Assembly (NCBI RefSeq): GCF_014698965.1
Contig: NZ_JACXAE010000039.1
Location: 1-64,000 of the forward strand
Length of the DNA: 64,000 bases
Source of the DNA: Iningainema tapete BLCC-T55
GTDB lineage: Bacteria; Cyanobacteriota; Cyanobacteriia; Cyanobacteriales; Nostocaceae
Direction: 5' to 3'
A model generated the notes under the pieces. It worked only from the letters and a program-made list of their open reading frames with translations, did not search any database and had not been told where the DNA came from. Below, piece after piece: positions 1-8,994 of this stretch. Numbering within the stretch: the stretch's first letter is position 1; each line of letters begins with the position of its first letter. A program made the translations under genes and the position numbers.

Positions 1-1330
1 ACTTGCCGAACAGTGGTTAAAACGCGATCTAATAATTAGAGAGAAAGCACTAGGTCACGAACATCCTTCGGTCGCCAAGTCTCTTGACGATTTGATTCGA
101 CTGTACAAAGACCAGAAGAATTATCAACTTGCCGAACAGTGGTTAAAACGCGATCTAATAATTAGAGAGAAAGCACTAGGTCACGAACATCCTTCGGTCG
201 CCACTTCTGTTAACAAATTGGCACAACTGTACCACGAACAGAGGAAATATCAACTAGCGGAACCTTTGTATAAACGCTCTCTGGTAATTAGAGAGAAAGT
301 ACTGAGACCGGAACATCTGGATGTCGCCACTTCTGTTGACAAATTGGCTCTACTGTATCACGAACAGAGGAACTATCAACTAGCGGAACCTTTGTATAAA
401 CGCTCTCTGGTAATTAGAGAGAAAGCACTAAGTCAAGAACATCCGGATGTCGCCACTTCTATTGAAAATTTGGCTCGACTGTACCAAAACCAGAGGAACT
501 ATCAACTTGCCGAACCGTTGTATAAACGCGCTCTAGAAATTAGAGAGAAAGCACTTGGTCAGTCACATTCGGATGTCACCAGTTCTATTAAGAAGTTTGT
601 TCAACAGTACAAAGACCAGGGGAACTATCAACTTGCGGAACAGTGGTTAAAACGCGATCTAGAAATTAGAGAGAAAGCACTTGGTCAAGAACATCTGGAT
701 GTTGCCACTTCTGTTGACAATTTGGCTCAACTGTACCAGGACCAGGGGAAATACCAATTTGCGGAACAGTGGTTAAAACGCGCTCTAGAAATTAGAGAGA
801 AAGCACTCGGTCAATCACATCCGGATGTCGCTACTTCTGTTGACAAATTGGCTCAACTGTACCAATACTACCAGAGGAACTATCAACTCGCGGAACCTTT
901 GTATAAACGCGCTCTAGCAATTAGAGAAAAAGCACTAGGTCAGTCACATTATTCGGTCACCTGGTCTGTTGAGAAACTGGCTCAACTGTACAAAGACCAG
1001 GGGAACTATCAACTTGCGGAACAGTGGTTAAAACGCGATCTAGCAATTAAAGAAAAAGCACTGGGTCAGTCACATCCGGGTGTCCTCACTTCTGTTAGCA
1101 ATTTGGCTCGATTGTACGAAGACCAGGGAAACTATCAACTTGCCGAACCGTTGTTAAAACGCTGTCTGGAAATTATTGAAGCACCGCCTCAGGAACCTTT
1201 TGATGTGGATGTCGCCGTTTTTCTTAGCCGTTTGGCTATAGTGTACTACAAACAGAGGAACTATCAACTAGCGGAACCTTTGTTTAAACGCTCTCTGGAA
1301 ATTTTTGAGAAAATACTATCTCAGAACTCT
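1..1330 (+). repeat. 126-bp tandem repeats encoding 42-aa TPR units
   Basis: The block CTTGCCGAACAGTGG recurs exactly 126 bp apart at 2 and 128, and related blocks follow to about 1300. Adjacent copies are nearly identical at the DNA level, which suggests recent expansion or gene conversion. Later copies diverge. Confidence 0.9.
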
Positions 1331-3118
1331 CATCTTTCTTTATTTAATATTTTTGTCATACGTCTCCTTAACAATTTTACTCTTTTGTACCTTGCACAAG
1401 GGAATGTTGCTCGTGCCATTGATTTGTTACAAAATTTGCTAGAAATTGAAGAAAAGGAATTAGTGGACAACTTTGCTCGAAACTCAGAACAAAGTAAACA
1501 AATTTACATGAACGACGTTAAATATACAACTACCAATCCTATCATTTCTCTCGCTTTGCAAGAAGCACGCAACAACTCAACAGCAGCCCAACTCGCAGTC
1601 ACCACAGTACTACGCCACAAAGGGCGGGTGTTGGATGCGATGGCTGACAGTGTTCAAATTCTGCGTTCTCAACTAGCAAACAAGCCAGAACTCCTATGGT
1701 TATTTGATGAGTGGTTAAGTGTTCTACAGCAGCAATCCGCACTGGAGTATAAAGAAAAAACAATACTCCAGCAGAACAAAGACACATTCTCGCAACTCGA
1801 AGCCCAAAGACAAAAGTTGGAAGAGAAAATAAGCAAGCGAAGCGCTGAATTTCGTAAAACAATCCAACCAGTAGAGTTATCAGCTATTCAAGCCAAAATA
1901 CCTAAGGATGCAGCCATAATTGAAATTGTACAATATCAACCATTCAACGCCAAAGCTCAAAAGCACAGTGAAACATGGGGCAATCCACGTTATGCGGCAG
2001 TGGTGATACGCTCTTCTGGGGAACCAAAGTGGGTAGACTTGGGGGAAGCTTCAGCTATAGACAAGTCTGTTGCTAATCTGCGTAAAACCTTGCCGAATCC
2101 ATCACTCATCGCATCAGCGCATGAAGTTGCCCGAAAGTTAGATGAGCAAATCATGACACCTATTCGACCGTACTTAGGCGATGCACATCATTTACTACTA
2201 TCGCCTGATGGACAACTAACGCTCATTCCCTTTGAGGCGCTGAGGGATAAGGAAGGCAAGTATCTAATTGAACGCTATGCATTTTCCTATTTAACTTCTG
2301 GAAGAGATTTATTACAATTAGATTCATCAGCTAGTAATTCTACTCCTGTTGTATTTGCGGGCGTTGACTATGACCAAATGGAAATTACTGCTGCAACTAC
2401 CGATCGCCCTAACAACCACAATCTCCGCTCTACTGACTTAGCCAGCTTAAAATTTGGAGCGCTTGCTGCCACCACTGAAGAAGCACAAAAAATCAAAGCG
2501 ATTTTTCCTAATACCAAGGTCCTATTAGGCAAGCAAGCGACAGAAACCGCGATTAAAAAACTTTCAACTCCAAGTATCCTACACTTAGCTACTCACGGTT
2601 TCTTTTTTCAAGATATTAAACTTGACCTACCTACAGAATTGGTAAAGAACTTACAACAGCCACCGCAGAGATTTCAACAAGAAAATCCCCTTTTGCGTGC
2701 TGGGTTAGCGCTGGCTGGAATCAACAATCGCCATACTGCACAAGCATTCACTGATGATGGAGTACTCACCGCATTAGAAGTGGCAGGATTAGATTTACAC
2801 GGAACACAGTTGGTAGTACTATCTGCTTGTAAAACTGGATTAGGCGATGTGAAAGTGGGTGAAGGATTGTATGGATTGCGCCGCGCGCTGGTGATGGCAG
2901 GTTCTCAAAGTCAGATCCTCAGCTTGTGGGTAGTAGATGATACAGGCACAAAAGACCTGATGGTGAAGTATTATCAAGGATTAAAAGCAGGTAAGGGTAG
3001 ACACCAGGCGCTTAGAGAAGCACAACTTGAGTTACTATCTGACCCTAGATATACGCATCCTTATTATTGGGCTAGCTTTGTACCATCAGGAGATTGGACT
3101 CCACTTCGCTTAAAGTAA
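1..3118 (+). CDS. TPR-repeat CHAT-domain protease (5' end outside window)
   Basis: The reading frame is open from base 2, so the gene begins upstream. The first in-window start-like codon (TTG at 92) is inside a repeat and is not a real start. The N-terminal part is a run of about ten kinesin-light-chain-like TPR units of 42 residues (AEPLYKRSLxIREKxLG...HPDVATSVxxLAxLY). A divergent helical region follows, then a C-terminal CHAT (caspase-like) peptidase domain. The His-Cys dyad is visible in HLATHGFF and LSACKTGLG, about residues 835 and 913 counted from base 92. CHAT proteins of multicellular cyanobacteria are thought to be regulated proteases in signalling or conflict systems, with TPRs as the sensing or scaffolding part. 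The substrate is unknown, and no effector gene lies immediately downstream. Confidence 0.9.
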   Translation, partial: LAEQWLKRDLIIREKALGHEHPSVAKSLDDLIRLYKDQKNYQLAEQWLKRDLIIREKALGHEHPSVATSVNKLAQLYHEQRKYQLAEPLYKRSLVIREKVLRPEHLDVATSVDKLALLYHEQRNYQLAEPLYKRSLVIREKALSQEHPDVATSIENLARLYQNQRNYQLAEPLYKRALEIREKALGQSHSDVTSSIKKFVQQYKDQGNYQLAEQWLKRDLEIREKALGQEHLDVATSVDNLAQLYQDQGKYQFAEQWLKRALEIREKALGQSHPDVATSVDKLAQLYQYYQRNYQLAEPLYKRALAIREKALGQSHYSVTWSVEKLAQLYKDQGNYQLAEQWLKRDLAIKEKALGQSHPGVLTSVSNLARLYEDQGNYQLAEPLLKRCLEIIEAPPQEPFDVDVAVFLSRLAIVYYKQRNYQLAEPLFKRSLEIFEKILSQNSHLSLFNIFVIRLLNNFTLLYLAQGNVARAIDLLQNLLEIEEKELVDNFARNSEQSKQIYMNDVKYTTTNPIISLALQEARNNSTAAQLAVTTVLRHKGRVLDAMADSVQILRSQLANKPELLWLFDEWLSVLQQQSALEYKEKTILQQNKDTFSQLEAQRQKLEEKISKRSAEFRKTIQPVELSAIQAKIPKDAAIIEIVQYQPFNAKAQKHSETWGNPRYAAVVIRSSGEPKWVDLGEASAIDKSVANLRKTLPNPSLIASAHEVARKLDEQIMTPIRPYLGDAHHLLLSPDGQLTLIPFEALRDKEGKYLIERYAFSYLTSGRDLLQLDSSASNSTPVVFAGVDYDQMEITAATTDRPNNHNLRSTDLASLKFGALAATTEEAQKIKAIFPNTKVLLGKQATETAIKKLSTPSILHLATHGFFFQDIKLDLPTELVKNLQQPPQRFQQENPLLRAGLALAGINNRHTAQAFTDDGVLTALEVAGLDLHGTQLVVLSACKTGLGDVKVGEGLYGLRRALVMAGSQSQILSLWVVDDTGTKDLMVKYYQGLKAGKGRHQALREAQLELLSDPRYTHPYYWASFVPSGDWTPLRLK

Positions 3119-3269
3119 TTATATGTAGTAAGCTGTCTATAGTTAGTCAAGTGTTTGTATTGTAACAGGATGACGACTACACCAGTTATGTACCGAATTC
3201 CTACTTCCAACAATGGAAAACGCGAAATTTTTACATAGTTAAAGATTTGATGCACTAAATAGTAGCGTG

Positions 3270-3542
3270 TTACTTTCTGGAATCCAAAATCACATTGGTG
3301 TCAGTTGACGTGTATTTAGTATTTCCCCACATTTTAGGTAGAGGTGTCACCCAAGAAATAGGTACAGAAATTACGTCTAAAGTTTCCCCTTATTGGAAAA
3401 CTTCCAGGGTATATCCAGGCTCAGGCTGATTTTTGGTAAGTTGTAGATGATCTAATACAACTGCGCGACCGCCGAGTTGAACTGAGCCATTGGGAACATC
3501 TTGATTAAGTTCCACCCATTGAAATAATGATGCTATTGTCAT
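3270..3542 (-). pseudogene. Small gene with in-frame stop downstream of chlB
   Basis: An ATG at 3542 opens a 50-codon frame that ends in TAA at 3392-3390. The same frame then reads on without another stop for 39 protein-like codons (GETLDVISVPISWV...) to TAA at 3272-3270. The uninterrupted composition on both sides of the TAA suggests either a 90-residue gene carrying one nonsense codon or a 50-residue protein. I do not recognise the family. It lies about 70 bp downstream of chlB on the same strand. No convincing Shine-Dalgarno is visible. The rest of 3119-3614 shows nothing else I can support. Confidence 0.4.
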
Positions 3543-3614
3543 TGCTTAACCCATCATTTAGAGTGAAGAGTAAACCAGACTCTTCACCCCTGTATTTTAT
3601 TAGTTAACCGCCAA

Positions 3615-5141
3615 TTATGCCCCGACAGATTCTTTAGCAGCGTACATCACTTCTACTGTGATGACGTTGATATTACGATCGCGTGCAAATTTCTCGGTAT
3701 TGCGCTTGACTTTACCACGTACAAATCCTGGAATTTTGTTCAATTCTGCTTGCGCTTCTTTGTTCCAGCTAAGATCGGAATCAGCAGAAATACCTTTGGT
3801 AATAACTTCTTTAGTATCATGTCCACCAAAGATTTCTAACAGATGATCTTCCATTCCCAAGGTAAAGGAATTGTACACTAAATCGGCAATTTGGTTAGTA
3901 CCTTCGTAACCCATGAATGGTTTGTAACCAATGGGGAAGTTTTGGATGTGGATGGGCGCGGCAATTACACCGCAGGGAATATCTAAACGCTTACCAACGT
4001 GACGCTCCATTTGCGTACCGAAAATAGCAGAAGGTTCAACGCGAGCGATCGCATCCCCAATCATGCCATGATCTTCAGTAATTAACACTTCATCGCAGTA
4101 CTCACTCACTTGGCTGCGGAACCAGTCAGCATCGTACTTGCAGTAAGTTCCCGCCCAAACAACGTGAATGCCCATTTCCCGTGCTAGAATCTTGGTCATA
4201 GCCGCAGCGTGGGTACTGTCACCAAATACCACAGCTTTTTTGCCTGTTAGGTTCTGACAGTCAATGGAACGAGAAAACCATGCAGCTTGTGATACATACA
4301 ACGTTTGCTCGTTGATAAACTCTTCGTAGTCAACATCAGCGCCTTGAGCGTTGATTACCTGCTGAATTTTACGGATACATCTAGCAGTTTCTACTACACC
4401 CATTGGGGTAATATCTACGTAGGGTATGCCAAATTCTTTTTCTAGGTACTGAGCAGCCAATACACCTAGTTCACGGTAAGGCACAAGGTTAAACCAAGCG
4501 CGGGGTAAGTTCTTTAACTCGTGAACAGAAGCACCTTCGGGAATCACCGCATTAACTTCAATGCCCAAGTCAGCCATCAACCGCTTTAATTCAGTGCAGT
4601 CGTGCTGGTTGTGGAAACCAAGGGTGGAAATACCAATGATGTTGACAGAGGGTTTTTCGGTTTTGGCTTGTGGGAGTTCGCCTTTTTTGCGAGCTTTCTC
4701 AATGTAGTATTGGACGATTTGATGTAGAGTGCGATCGGCAGCTTGCAACTCATTAACGCGGTAGTGGTTCACATCTGCCAGCAATACGTCTGACTTTGCT
4801 TCCAACTGCGCCCGCTCGACAAAGTTTTGCAGGTCTTCTTGTAAAATACTAGAAGTACAGGTGGGAGTTAACACAATCAGATCTGGACGTTCCTCTTGGT
4901 CTTTACGGGTGATGTTGTCTACTACTTTTTCCTGGGAACCGCGTGCTAATACGTTGCGATCGACAATACTAGCTGTCACTGGAGTAAAGTTTCTCTCCCG
5001 CTCAAGCATAGAGCGCATGACATTGAAGTAGTCATCCCCCAGAGGCGCGTGCATAATCGCATGAACATTTTTAAAGGAACTGGCAACGCGCAATGTGCCT
5101 ATGTGCGCAGGACCAGCATACATCCAGTAAGCTAATTTCAT
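3615..5141 (-). CDS. chlB: Light-independent protochlorophyllide reductase subunit B
   Basis: This is the catalytic B subunit of the nitrogenase-like dark-operative protochlorophyllide oxidoreductase, which with ChlN (as N2B2) and the ChlL reductase makes chlorophyllide a without light. The N-terminus [20 protein letters not shown] is characteristic. Asp36 (LGDDYF), the unusual aspartate ligand of the [4Fe-4S] cluster, is present, as are TPTCTSS and the C-terminal PCP-red domain ([17 protein letters not shown]). The ATG at 5141 gives 508 residues, the usual length, and has GGGAGA seven bases upstream. A start at 5168 would add nine atypical residues. No chlL or chlN is in the window, which fits cyanobacteria, where chlB is usually unlinked. 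The enzyme is oxygen sensitive and cytoplasmic or membrane-associated. Confidence 0.98.
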   Translation of the reverse strand: MKLAYWMYAGPAHIGTLRVASSFKNVHAIMHAPLGDDYFNVMRSMLERERNFTPVTASIVDRNVLARGSQEKVVDNITRKDQEERPDLIVLTPTCTSSILQEDLQNFVERAQLEAKSDVLLADVNHYRVNELQAADRTLHQIVQYYIEKARKKGELPQAKTEKPSVNIIGISTLGFHNQHDCTELKRLMADLGIEVNAVIPEGASVHELKNLPRAWFNLVPYRELGVLAAQYLEKEFGIPYVDITPMGVVETARCIRKIQQVINAQGADVDYEEFINEQTLYVSQAAWFSRSIDCQNLTGKKAVVFGDSTHAAAMTKILAREMGIHVVWAGTYCKYDADWFRSQVSEYCDEVLITEDHGMIGDAIARVEPSAIFGTQMERHVGKRLDIPCGVIAAPIHIQNFPIGYKPFMGYEGTNQIADLVYNSFTLGMEDHLLEIFGGHDTKEVITKGISADSDLSWNKEAQAELNKIPGFVRGKVKRNTEKFARDRNINVITVEVMYAAKESVGA

Positions 5142-5449
5142 TACAAGTTCTCCCTTTAATGAAAACAAATGTCCAAAGATAAAAGGACGATTAGTGCTTG
5201 AATTTTAAATCGTTTTTGATTTTCGCAGAACTTGCCCAACTACACAAAGTGGAGATTTAGAGGATATTTTATTGGTGTTGAGCGCTGAAATGGTTTTACT
5301 TGTTGGAATTGAGCCTTTTATGTTCACGACATTTTGGTTGCTCAACTGATACGAATCTTAATCATGCAGAGCATGATAACGAGAAGAAAGCTCTCCAGCA
5401 CTAGTTTTCGTCTTAATTTGACCCCAAAATGGGCTGCTTTGACTTTACT

Positions 5450-5499
5450 GTGAGGCTGTAGAGGAAAAATAGATTTTTTGGCAGTTTTTTTAGCCTCAC
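5450..5499. other. Inverted repeat in the chlB upstream region
   Basis: GTGAGGCT (5450-5457) pairs with AGCCTCAC (5492-5499) across a 34-nt loop containing a T-rich stretch. It lies between the divergent-in-position 5' end of chlB (5141) and the 3' end of the SDR gene (5579). It could act as terminator structure for the SDR transcript or encode a small RNA. The remainder of 5142-5578 should hold the chlB promoter, but I cannot pick a convincing -35/-10 pair. Confidence 0.3.
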
Positions 5500-5578
5500 T
5501 TCAATCACGAGTTCAGAAGGCACGCAAGCAAGGGTATCTGTGCTTGAAAACATGGGATTTCTGTATCATCATCTAAAA

Positions 5579-6367
5579 CTAATGTTGAATAGTTAAACCA
5601 CCATCTAAAACTAATGAATGTCCAATCACAAAATTAGCTGAATCTGAACATAACCATAATACTGCCTGAGCAATTTCTTCAGGTGTACCCAGTCGTTTTA
5701 TGGGATATTGATTACTGTAATTATTGATTGTTTCCTCACTTAAAGCTGACTTTACCATAGGAGTTATAATAGTTCCTGGGCAAACAGCATTAATTCTAAT
5801 ACCATCCTTAGCATATTGTACGGCTAAAGATTTAGTAAGTCCTAAAACTGCATGTTTGCTAGTACAATAAAAATGAATATTATGTTGTGGTTGATTTTCT
5901 TGCTGATTAGTTATATTAGCAGCAACTAATCCTCTAATAGAAGCATTATTCACAATAGCACCACCACCATTTTTACACATTTCCGGAATTTGATATTTCA
6001 TACATAGCCAAACTCCTTTCAAATTAGTATTAATAATTTGATTCCAATTTTCTTCCGATTCATCCATATTGACTTTTAAAATTCCCGGAGTTCCAGCATT
6101 ATTAAATGCATAATCTAAACGACCAAAAGTTTTAACTGTTTGGCTGATTAAATTTTTAACTTCTGTTTCTTGAGTAATATCTGTAGGGATAAAAATACTT
6201 GAACTACCTGCCTTTTGTATTAAATTAACAGTCTCTTCACCTTCTTTGATTCTCCTGCCAGCAATCACTACTTTTGCCCCTGACTCAGCAAAAGCCAATG
6301 CTGTAGCTTTGCCGATACCAGAATTACCTCCTGTAATCAAAACAACTTTACCAGTAAATTGCTTCAT
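5579..6367 (-). CDS. SDR-family NAD(P)-dependent oxidoreductase
   Basis: A classical short-chain dehydrogenase/reductase of 262 residues. The cofactor-binding TGGNSGIG motif is near residue 12 and NNAG near 90. The catalytic Ser is in NNASIRG, the YxxxK pair is in YCTSKHA, and the usual PG motif (CPGTIITPMV) follows. Length and motif spacing fit the FabG/glucose-1-dehydrogenase-like group. R16-type basic residues after the second strand (AGRR) favour NADP(H), but this is inference. The substrate cannot be read from sequence. A methyltransferase gene lies 75 bp upstream on the same strand, so the two may be co-transcribed. Confidence 0.9.
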   Translation of the reverse strand: MKQFTGKVVLITGGNSGIGKATALAFAESGAKVVIAGRRIKEGEETVNLIQKAGSSSIFIPTDITQETEVKNLISQTVKTFGRLDYAFNNAGTPGILKVNMDESEENWNQIINTNLKGVWLCMKYQIPEMCKNGGGAIVNNASIRGLVAANITNQQENQPQHNIHFYCTSKHAVLGLTKSLAVQYAKDGIRINAVCPGTIITPMVKSALSEETINNYSNQYPIKRLGTPEEIAQAVLWLCSDSANFVIGHSLVLDGGLTIQH

Positions 6368-6442
6368 AATTAAATAGTTTTACCTTATTCAGAATTTAGT
6401 CAAATTATGGTTTACCTTTACAGGTGCAAAATATAAGTTAAG

Positions 6443-7180
6443 TTATCGGTAAAAGCATAATAATTGTATGACATCTAACGGGTCGCAGTAGAGGCACTCA
6501 GCACGAGTAAAGTTGTGTTTTCGGGAAATTTCGTACAAAGCTTCTTGAGTTTCAGGAAAATCTTGTGAAGAAATGTGGTTTTCAGTCATCAAATACTCTT
6601 GCGGGGTGAGTAAAGACCAGTGTTTGCGTACTCCCTCTAGATAACGTTTCATGAAGACTTCTCGAACTTCTTCTTTTCGGCGAACAACATCTATGAGAAT
6701 AAAAGCGCCACCAGCTTGAAGCAGAGAAGCTAACTGTCCAATCATCAAGTCCTTCTGCTCAAAACTCAAGTGGTGGAGTGCATAAGAAGCTACAATGATA
6801 TCAAACCTATCATGACGCTGATTCACTAATTCGGGAACCACTTCCAAGAAATTGCCTTGAATGAAGTTTTTTTCGCAATCAAGAGACGCCATGTTAGAGC
6901 GAGCAATTTTCAAGGCTGATTCAGAGAGGTCTACACCCTGATATTCAGTAATAGTGGTATTTAATAAAGCTTGAGTTATAAAAGTACAATCACCACATCC
7001 AAGGTCAAGCATACTAAAGGATTTTTGAAAGTAGTTAACCAGTAATTTGTGTAGTATACTGTATATTTCCCCATGTCTCAGGTAATTGTTGTTTAGTACT
7101 TTTTGATAAATTCTCCATTCGTTATTAAAAAATTCATTAGAGTAAGCAGATGAATTTCCATCATTCTTTGTATAAGTCAT
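6443..7180 (-). CDS. Class I SAM-dependent methyltransferase
   Basis: 245 residues with a Rossmann-type methyltransferase core. Motif I is LDLGCGDCTF (about 58-67). The acidic end of strand 2 is in YQGVDLSESAL, and ASYALHHL and LLQAGGAFILID match the post-motif strands. The C-terminal helical part (residues 170-245) is family-specific and may bind substrate. I cannot assign a substrate. It sits between a VOC protein and an SDR enzyme, all on the minus strand, which hints at small-molecule metabolism without identifying a pathway. Confidence 0.85.
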   Translation of the reverse strand: MTYTKNDGNSSAYSNEFFNNEWRIYQKVLNNNYLRHGEIYSILHKLLVNYFQKSFSMLDLGCGDCTFITQALLNTTITEYQGVDLSESALKIARSNMASLDCEKNFIQGNFLEVVPELVNQRHDRFDIIVASYALHHLSFEQKDLMIGQLASLLQAGGAFILIDVVRRKEEVREVFMKRYLEGVRKHWSLLTPQEYLMTENHISSQDFPETQEALYEISRKHNFTRAECLYCDPLDVIQLLCFYR

Positions 7181-7367
7181 TGTTTTAAAGCATTTTTTGA
7201 TTTCCCAATACCAGTTATACTAATAGACTTGCCTACTCATAAGCAATAGCATAGCCAAATCCTTAATTTTTTGGAGAGCGTAGGGCAATGGCAACTTCTT
7301 GTTGGGACGATCGCCCGCTCGTTTTGGCTACAATTTAAATTATCGAGTGAGGTAATTCTCGTTCCAT

Positions 7368-7754
7368 TCATATTGGGCTATTGATTGAAACCAAAATTCC
7401 GTCTAAATCGCGAACATAGGCGACGGTTTGTCCCCAAGGTTTCACTTTGGGTTCTACAACAGTATCAGCACCTGCTTCTACTGCACGTGCAAACGCGGCT
7501 GAGACATCTTTTGTAACAAAACCAATTTCAATTCCTGTTGGTAGATTCGCTAATCTATTTTCTTGGTATCCTTTTGAAAGATTTGATGTTGCAAGTTCAT
7601 TCGCGGCAAAAGCAAGGGTTGTTGTACCTGTCTCTATTTCGGCATATTGCCCGCTTTCATGTATAAATCGGTGCATTAACCCAAACGCTTGCTGATAAAA
7701 TTTCACAGTAGCGGACACATTTTGGACGTAAGCAATAATATATCCCAACTTCAA
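7368..7754 (-). CDS. VOC-family (glyoxalase/bleomycin-resistance-like) protein
   Basis: 128 residues with the two beta-alpha-beta-beta-beta modules of the vicinal oxygen chelate fold. MKLGYIIAYVQNVSATVKFYQQAFGL is module 1 and the second starts near IEIGFVTKDVSAAFARAVEAGA. It ends in WGQTVAYVRDLDGILVSINSP, typical of the superfamily. The start is TTG at 7754, supported by AGGAG about nine bases upstream. An ATG is not available near the conserved N-terminus. Function could be metal-dependent isomerase/dioxygenase or ligand sequestration. The metal-binding set is not complete enough by eye to choose. Confidence 0.87.
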   Translation of the reverse strand: MKLGYIIAYVQNVSATVKFYQQAFGLMHRFIHESGQYAEIETGTTTLAFAANELATSNLSKGYQENRLANLPTGIEIGFVTKDVSAAFARAVEAGADTVVEPKVKPWGQTVAYVRDLDGILVSINSPI

Positions 7755-7905
7755 GATCTTTTCTCCTTTTGTAGAATCTTTATGAAGACACGGTTAAAGT
7801 AGTATATTTGTATTATTTCACAGCTTATATTATAATAAGATGTGTATGCTTAGCTAAAAATTTGCGCTAGCTAAAAAGTTAACTTTGATCTGCGCGTCTG
7901 TTGCT

Positions 7906-8493
7906 ATGATCGATTGTCTCATTGTGGCTCGTTACTTCATTGTGAAGACTTATGAGGACGGTATAGAAGCTGAAATGACCAACATGAAGGTTCAAAAGCT
8001 TCTGTATTATACACAATGCCTGCATTTGGCATTGTACGATGAGCCATTGTTTAATGAAGAAATCCAACCCAGGCGATATGGTCCTGTGTGTCCTCCGGCT
8101 TACAGATTTTACAGCGAATTTGAAGCTAATCAATTACCAATTCCTAGCAAAGAATTCTTGTTACAGATTCCTAATGAGAAGAAGGAACTCTTAGAGGAAG
8201 TTTGGGAATACTTTGGCGGCTACCATGCTTATGGACTTAGTGGGATGACTCACTTGGAATTTCCTTGGCTGAAAGCTCGTAAGGGATTACTTCCTCAAGC
8301 AAGTTCAACTAAGCCGATTCTTCTTGAGGACATGAAAGCATTAGGTTATCAAAAGCTTGATGTGATAGAGCGTGACAACCCTGCCTATGAGTCGGTGATG
8401 TCTGAAGTTTTGAAAGATACTTCTACGAATCAATCTTCAACTCGCATTAGCAAAGGAGAAGTCCGTGACTGGCTCAACTCCCTTCTCGATTGA
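7906..8493 (+). CDS. Panacea-domain (SocA-type, DUF4065) antitoxin
   Basis: 195 residues containing the Panacea fold signature: MTNMKVQKLLYYTQCLHLALYD, then EEIQPRRYGPVCP, with a helical C-terminus (EVRDWLNSLLD). Panacea proteins neutralise very diverse toxins encoded alongside them. The ATG at 7906 matches the usual family N-terminus (xxCLxVAxYF). A TTG at 7885 would add seven odd residues. The 3' end overlaps a short frame resembling the start of a RelE/ParE-type toxin, which is truncated, so this looks like an antitoxin left without its toxin. Confidence 0.85.
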   Translation: MIDCLIVARYFIVKTYEDGIEAEMTNMKVQKLLYYTQCLHLALYDEPLFNEEIQPRRYGPVCPPAYRFYSEFEANQLPIPSKEFLLQIPNEKKELLEEVWEYFGGYHAYGLSGMTHLEFPWLKARKGLLPQASSTKPILLEDMKALGYQKLDVIERDNPAYESVMSEVLKDTSTNQSSTRISKGEVRDWLNSLLD

Positions 8494-8587
8494 AGAATCC
8501 GAAAATTTCAAGCGTTCTTTCAACAAACTTGCGCCAGTTGACAAATGGTTGAAATGTGATGGCAATTTAGCAGATTCCAAGTTTTGA
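8465..8587 (+). pseudogene. Truncated RelE/ParE-like toxin (N-terminal remnant)
   Basis: A GTG at 8465, six bases after AAAGGAG, opens a 40-codon frame overlapping the Panacea gene. Its N-terminus (FSIEESENFKRSFNKLA) looks like the first strand and helix of RelE/ParE-family toxins, which are normally about 90-130 residues. It then runs into non-homologous sequence and stops at 8585-8587. The strong ribosome binding site and overlap are typical of an antitoxin-toxin pair, so I read this as a toxin gene that lost most of its 3' part. Confidence 0.6.
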
Positions 8588-8650
8588 GTAGAGCAAGCAG
8601 TGTTTAACTTACTTATACTGGGACAAGGATTCATCATGGAGTGAAACCGT

Positions 8651-8875
8651 ATGTCAGACTTACTTAGAAGAATTACAGTTAATCCTAAACAGTGTGGTGG
8701 TCGCCCTTGCCTGAGGGGCATGAGAATTCGAGTATCAGATGTACTGGACTTGTTTGCGGCTGGACTTAGTGCTGAACAAATCCTGGCAGAAATGCCCGAT
8801 CTTGAAGCGGATGATCTTAACGCGGCACTTTTATACGCCTCGCATAAGCTTAATCATCCGGTGTTGGTGGCATGA
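8651..8875 (+). CDS. DUF433-family antitoxin
   Basis: 74 residues of the DUF433 helix-turn-helix family: RITVNPKQCGGRPCLRGMRIRVSDVLDLFAAGLS followed by LEADDLNAALLYASHKL. DUF433 proteins are usually encoded directly before DUF5615 PIN-like toxins and act as VapB-like antitoxins. Here the stop overlaps the next ATG (ATGA at 8872), the usual coupled arrangement, but that toxin frame is broken after 40 codons. Confidence 0.88.
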   Translation: MSDLLRRITVNPKQCGGRPCLRGMRIRVSDVLDLFAAGLSAEQILAEMPDLEADDLNAALLYASHKLNHPVLVA

Positions 8876-8994
8876 CGATCTGGGTAGACGCACACCTGTC
8901 GCCTGCGATCGCAGCTTGGATCGCTAGCATATTTGGTATTACAGTATTAGCTTTGCGCGATCTCGGTTTGAGACATAACGATTTTTATGGCTAA
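8872..8994 (+). pseudogene. Truncated DUF5615 PIN-like toxin
   Basis: The frame starts by ATGA overlap with the DUF433 gene and reads MTIWVDAHLSPAIAAW...ALRDLGLR, the N-terminus of DUF5615 PIN-like toxins including the first catalytic Asp (WVDAHLSP). The family is about 115-120 residues. Here similarity ends after LRDLGLR (about base 8973) and the frame stops at 8994. The next gene starts at 8987, so the loss of the toxin coincides with the left boundary of the BREX-type operon. Confidence 0.75.
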
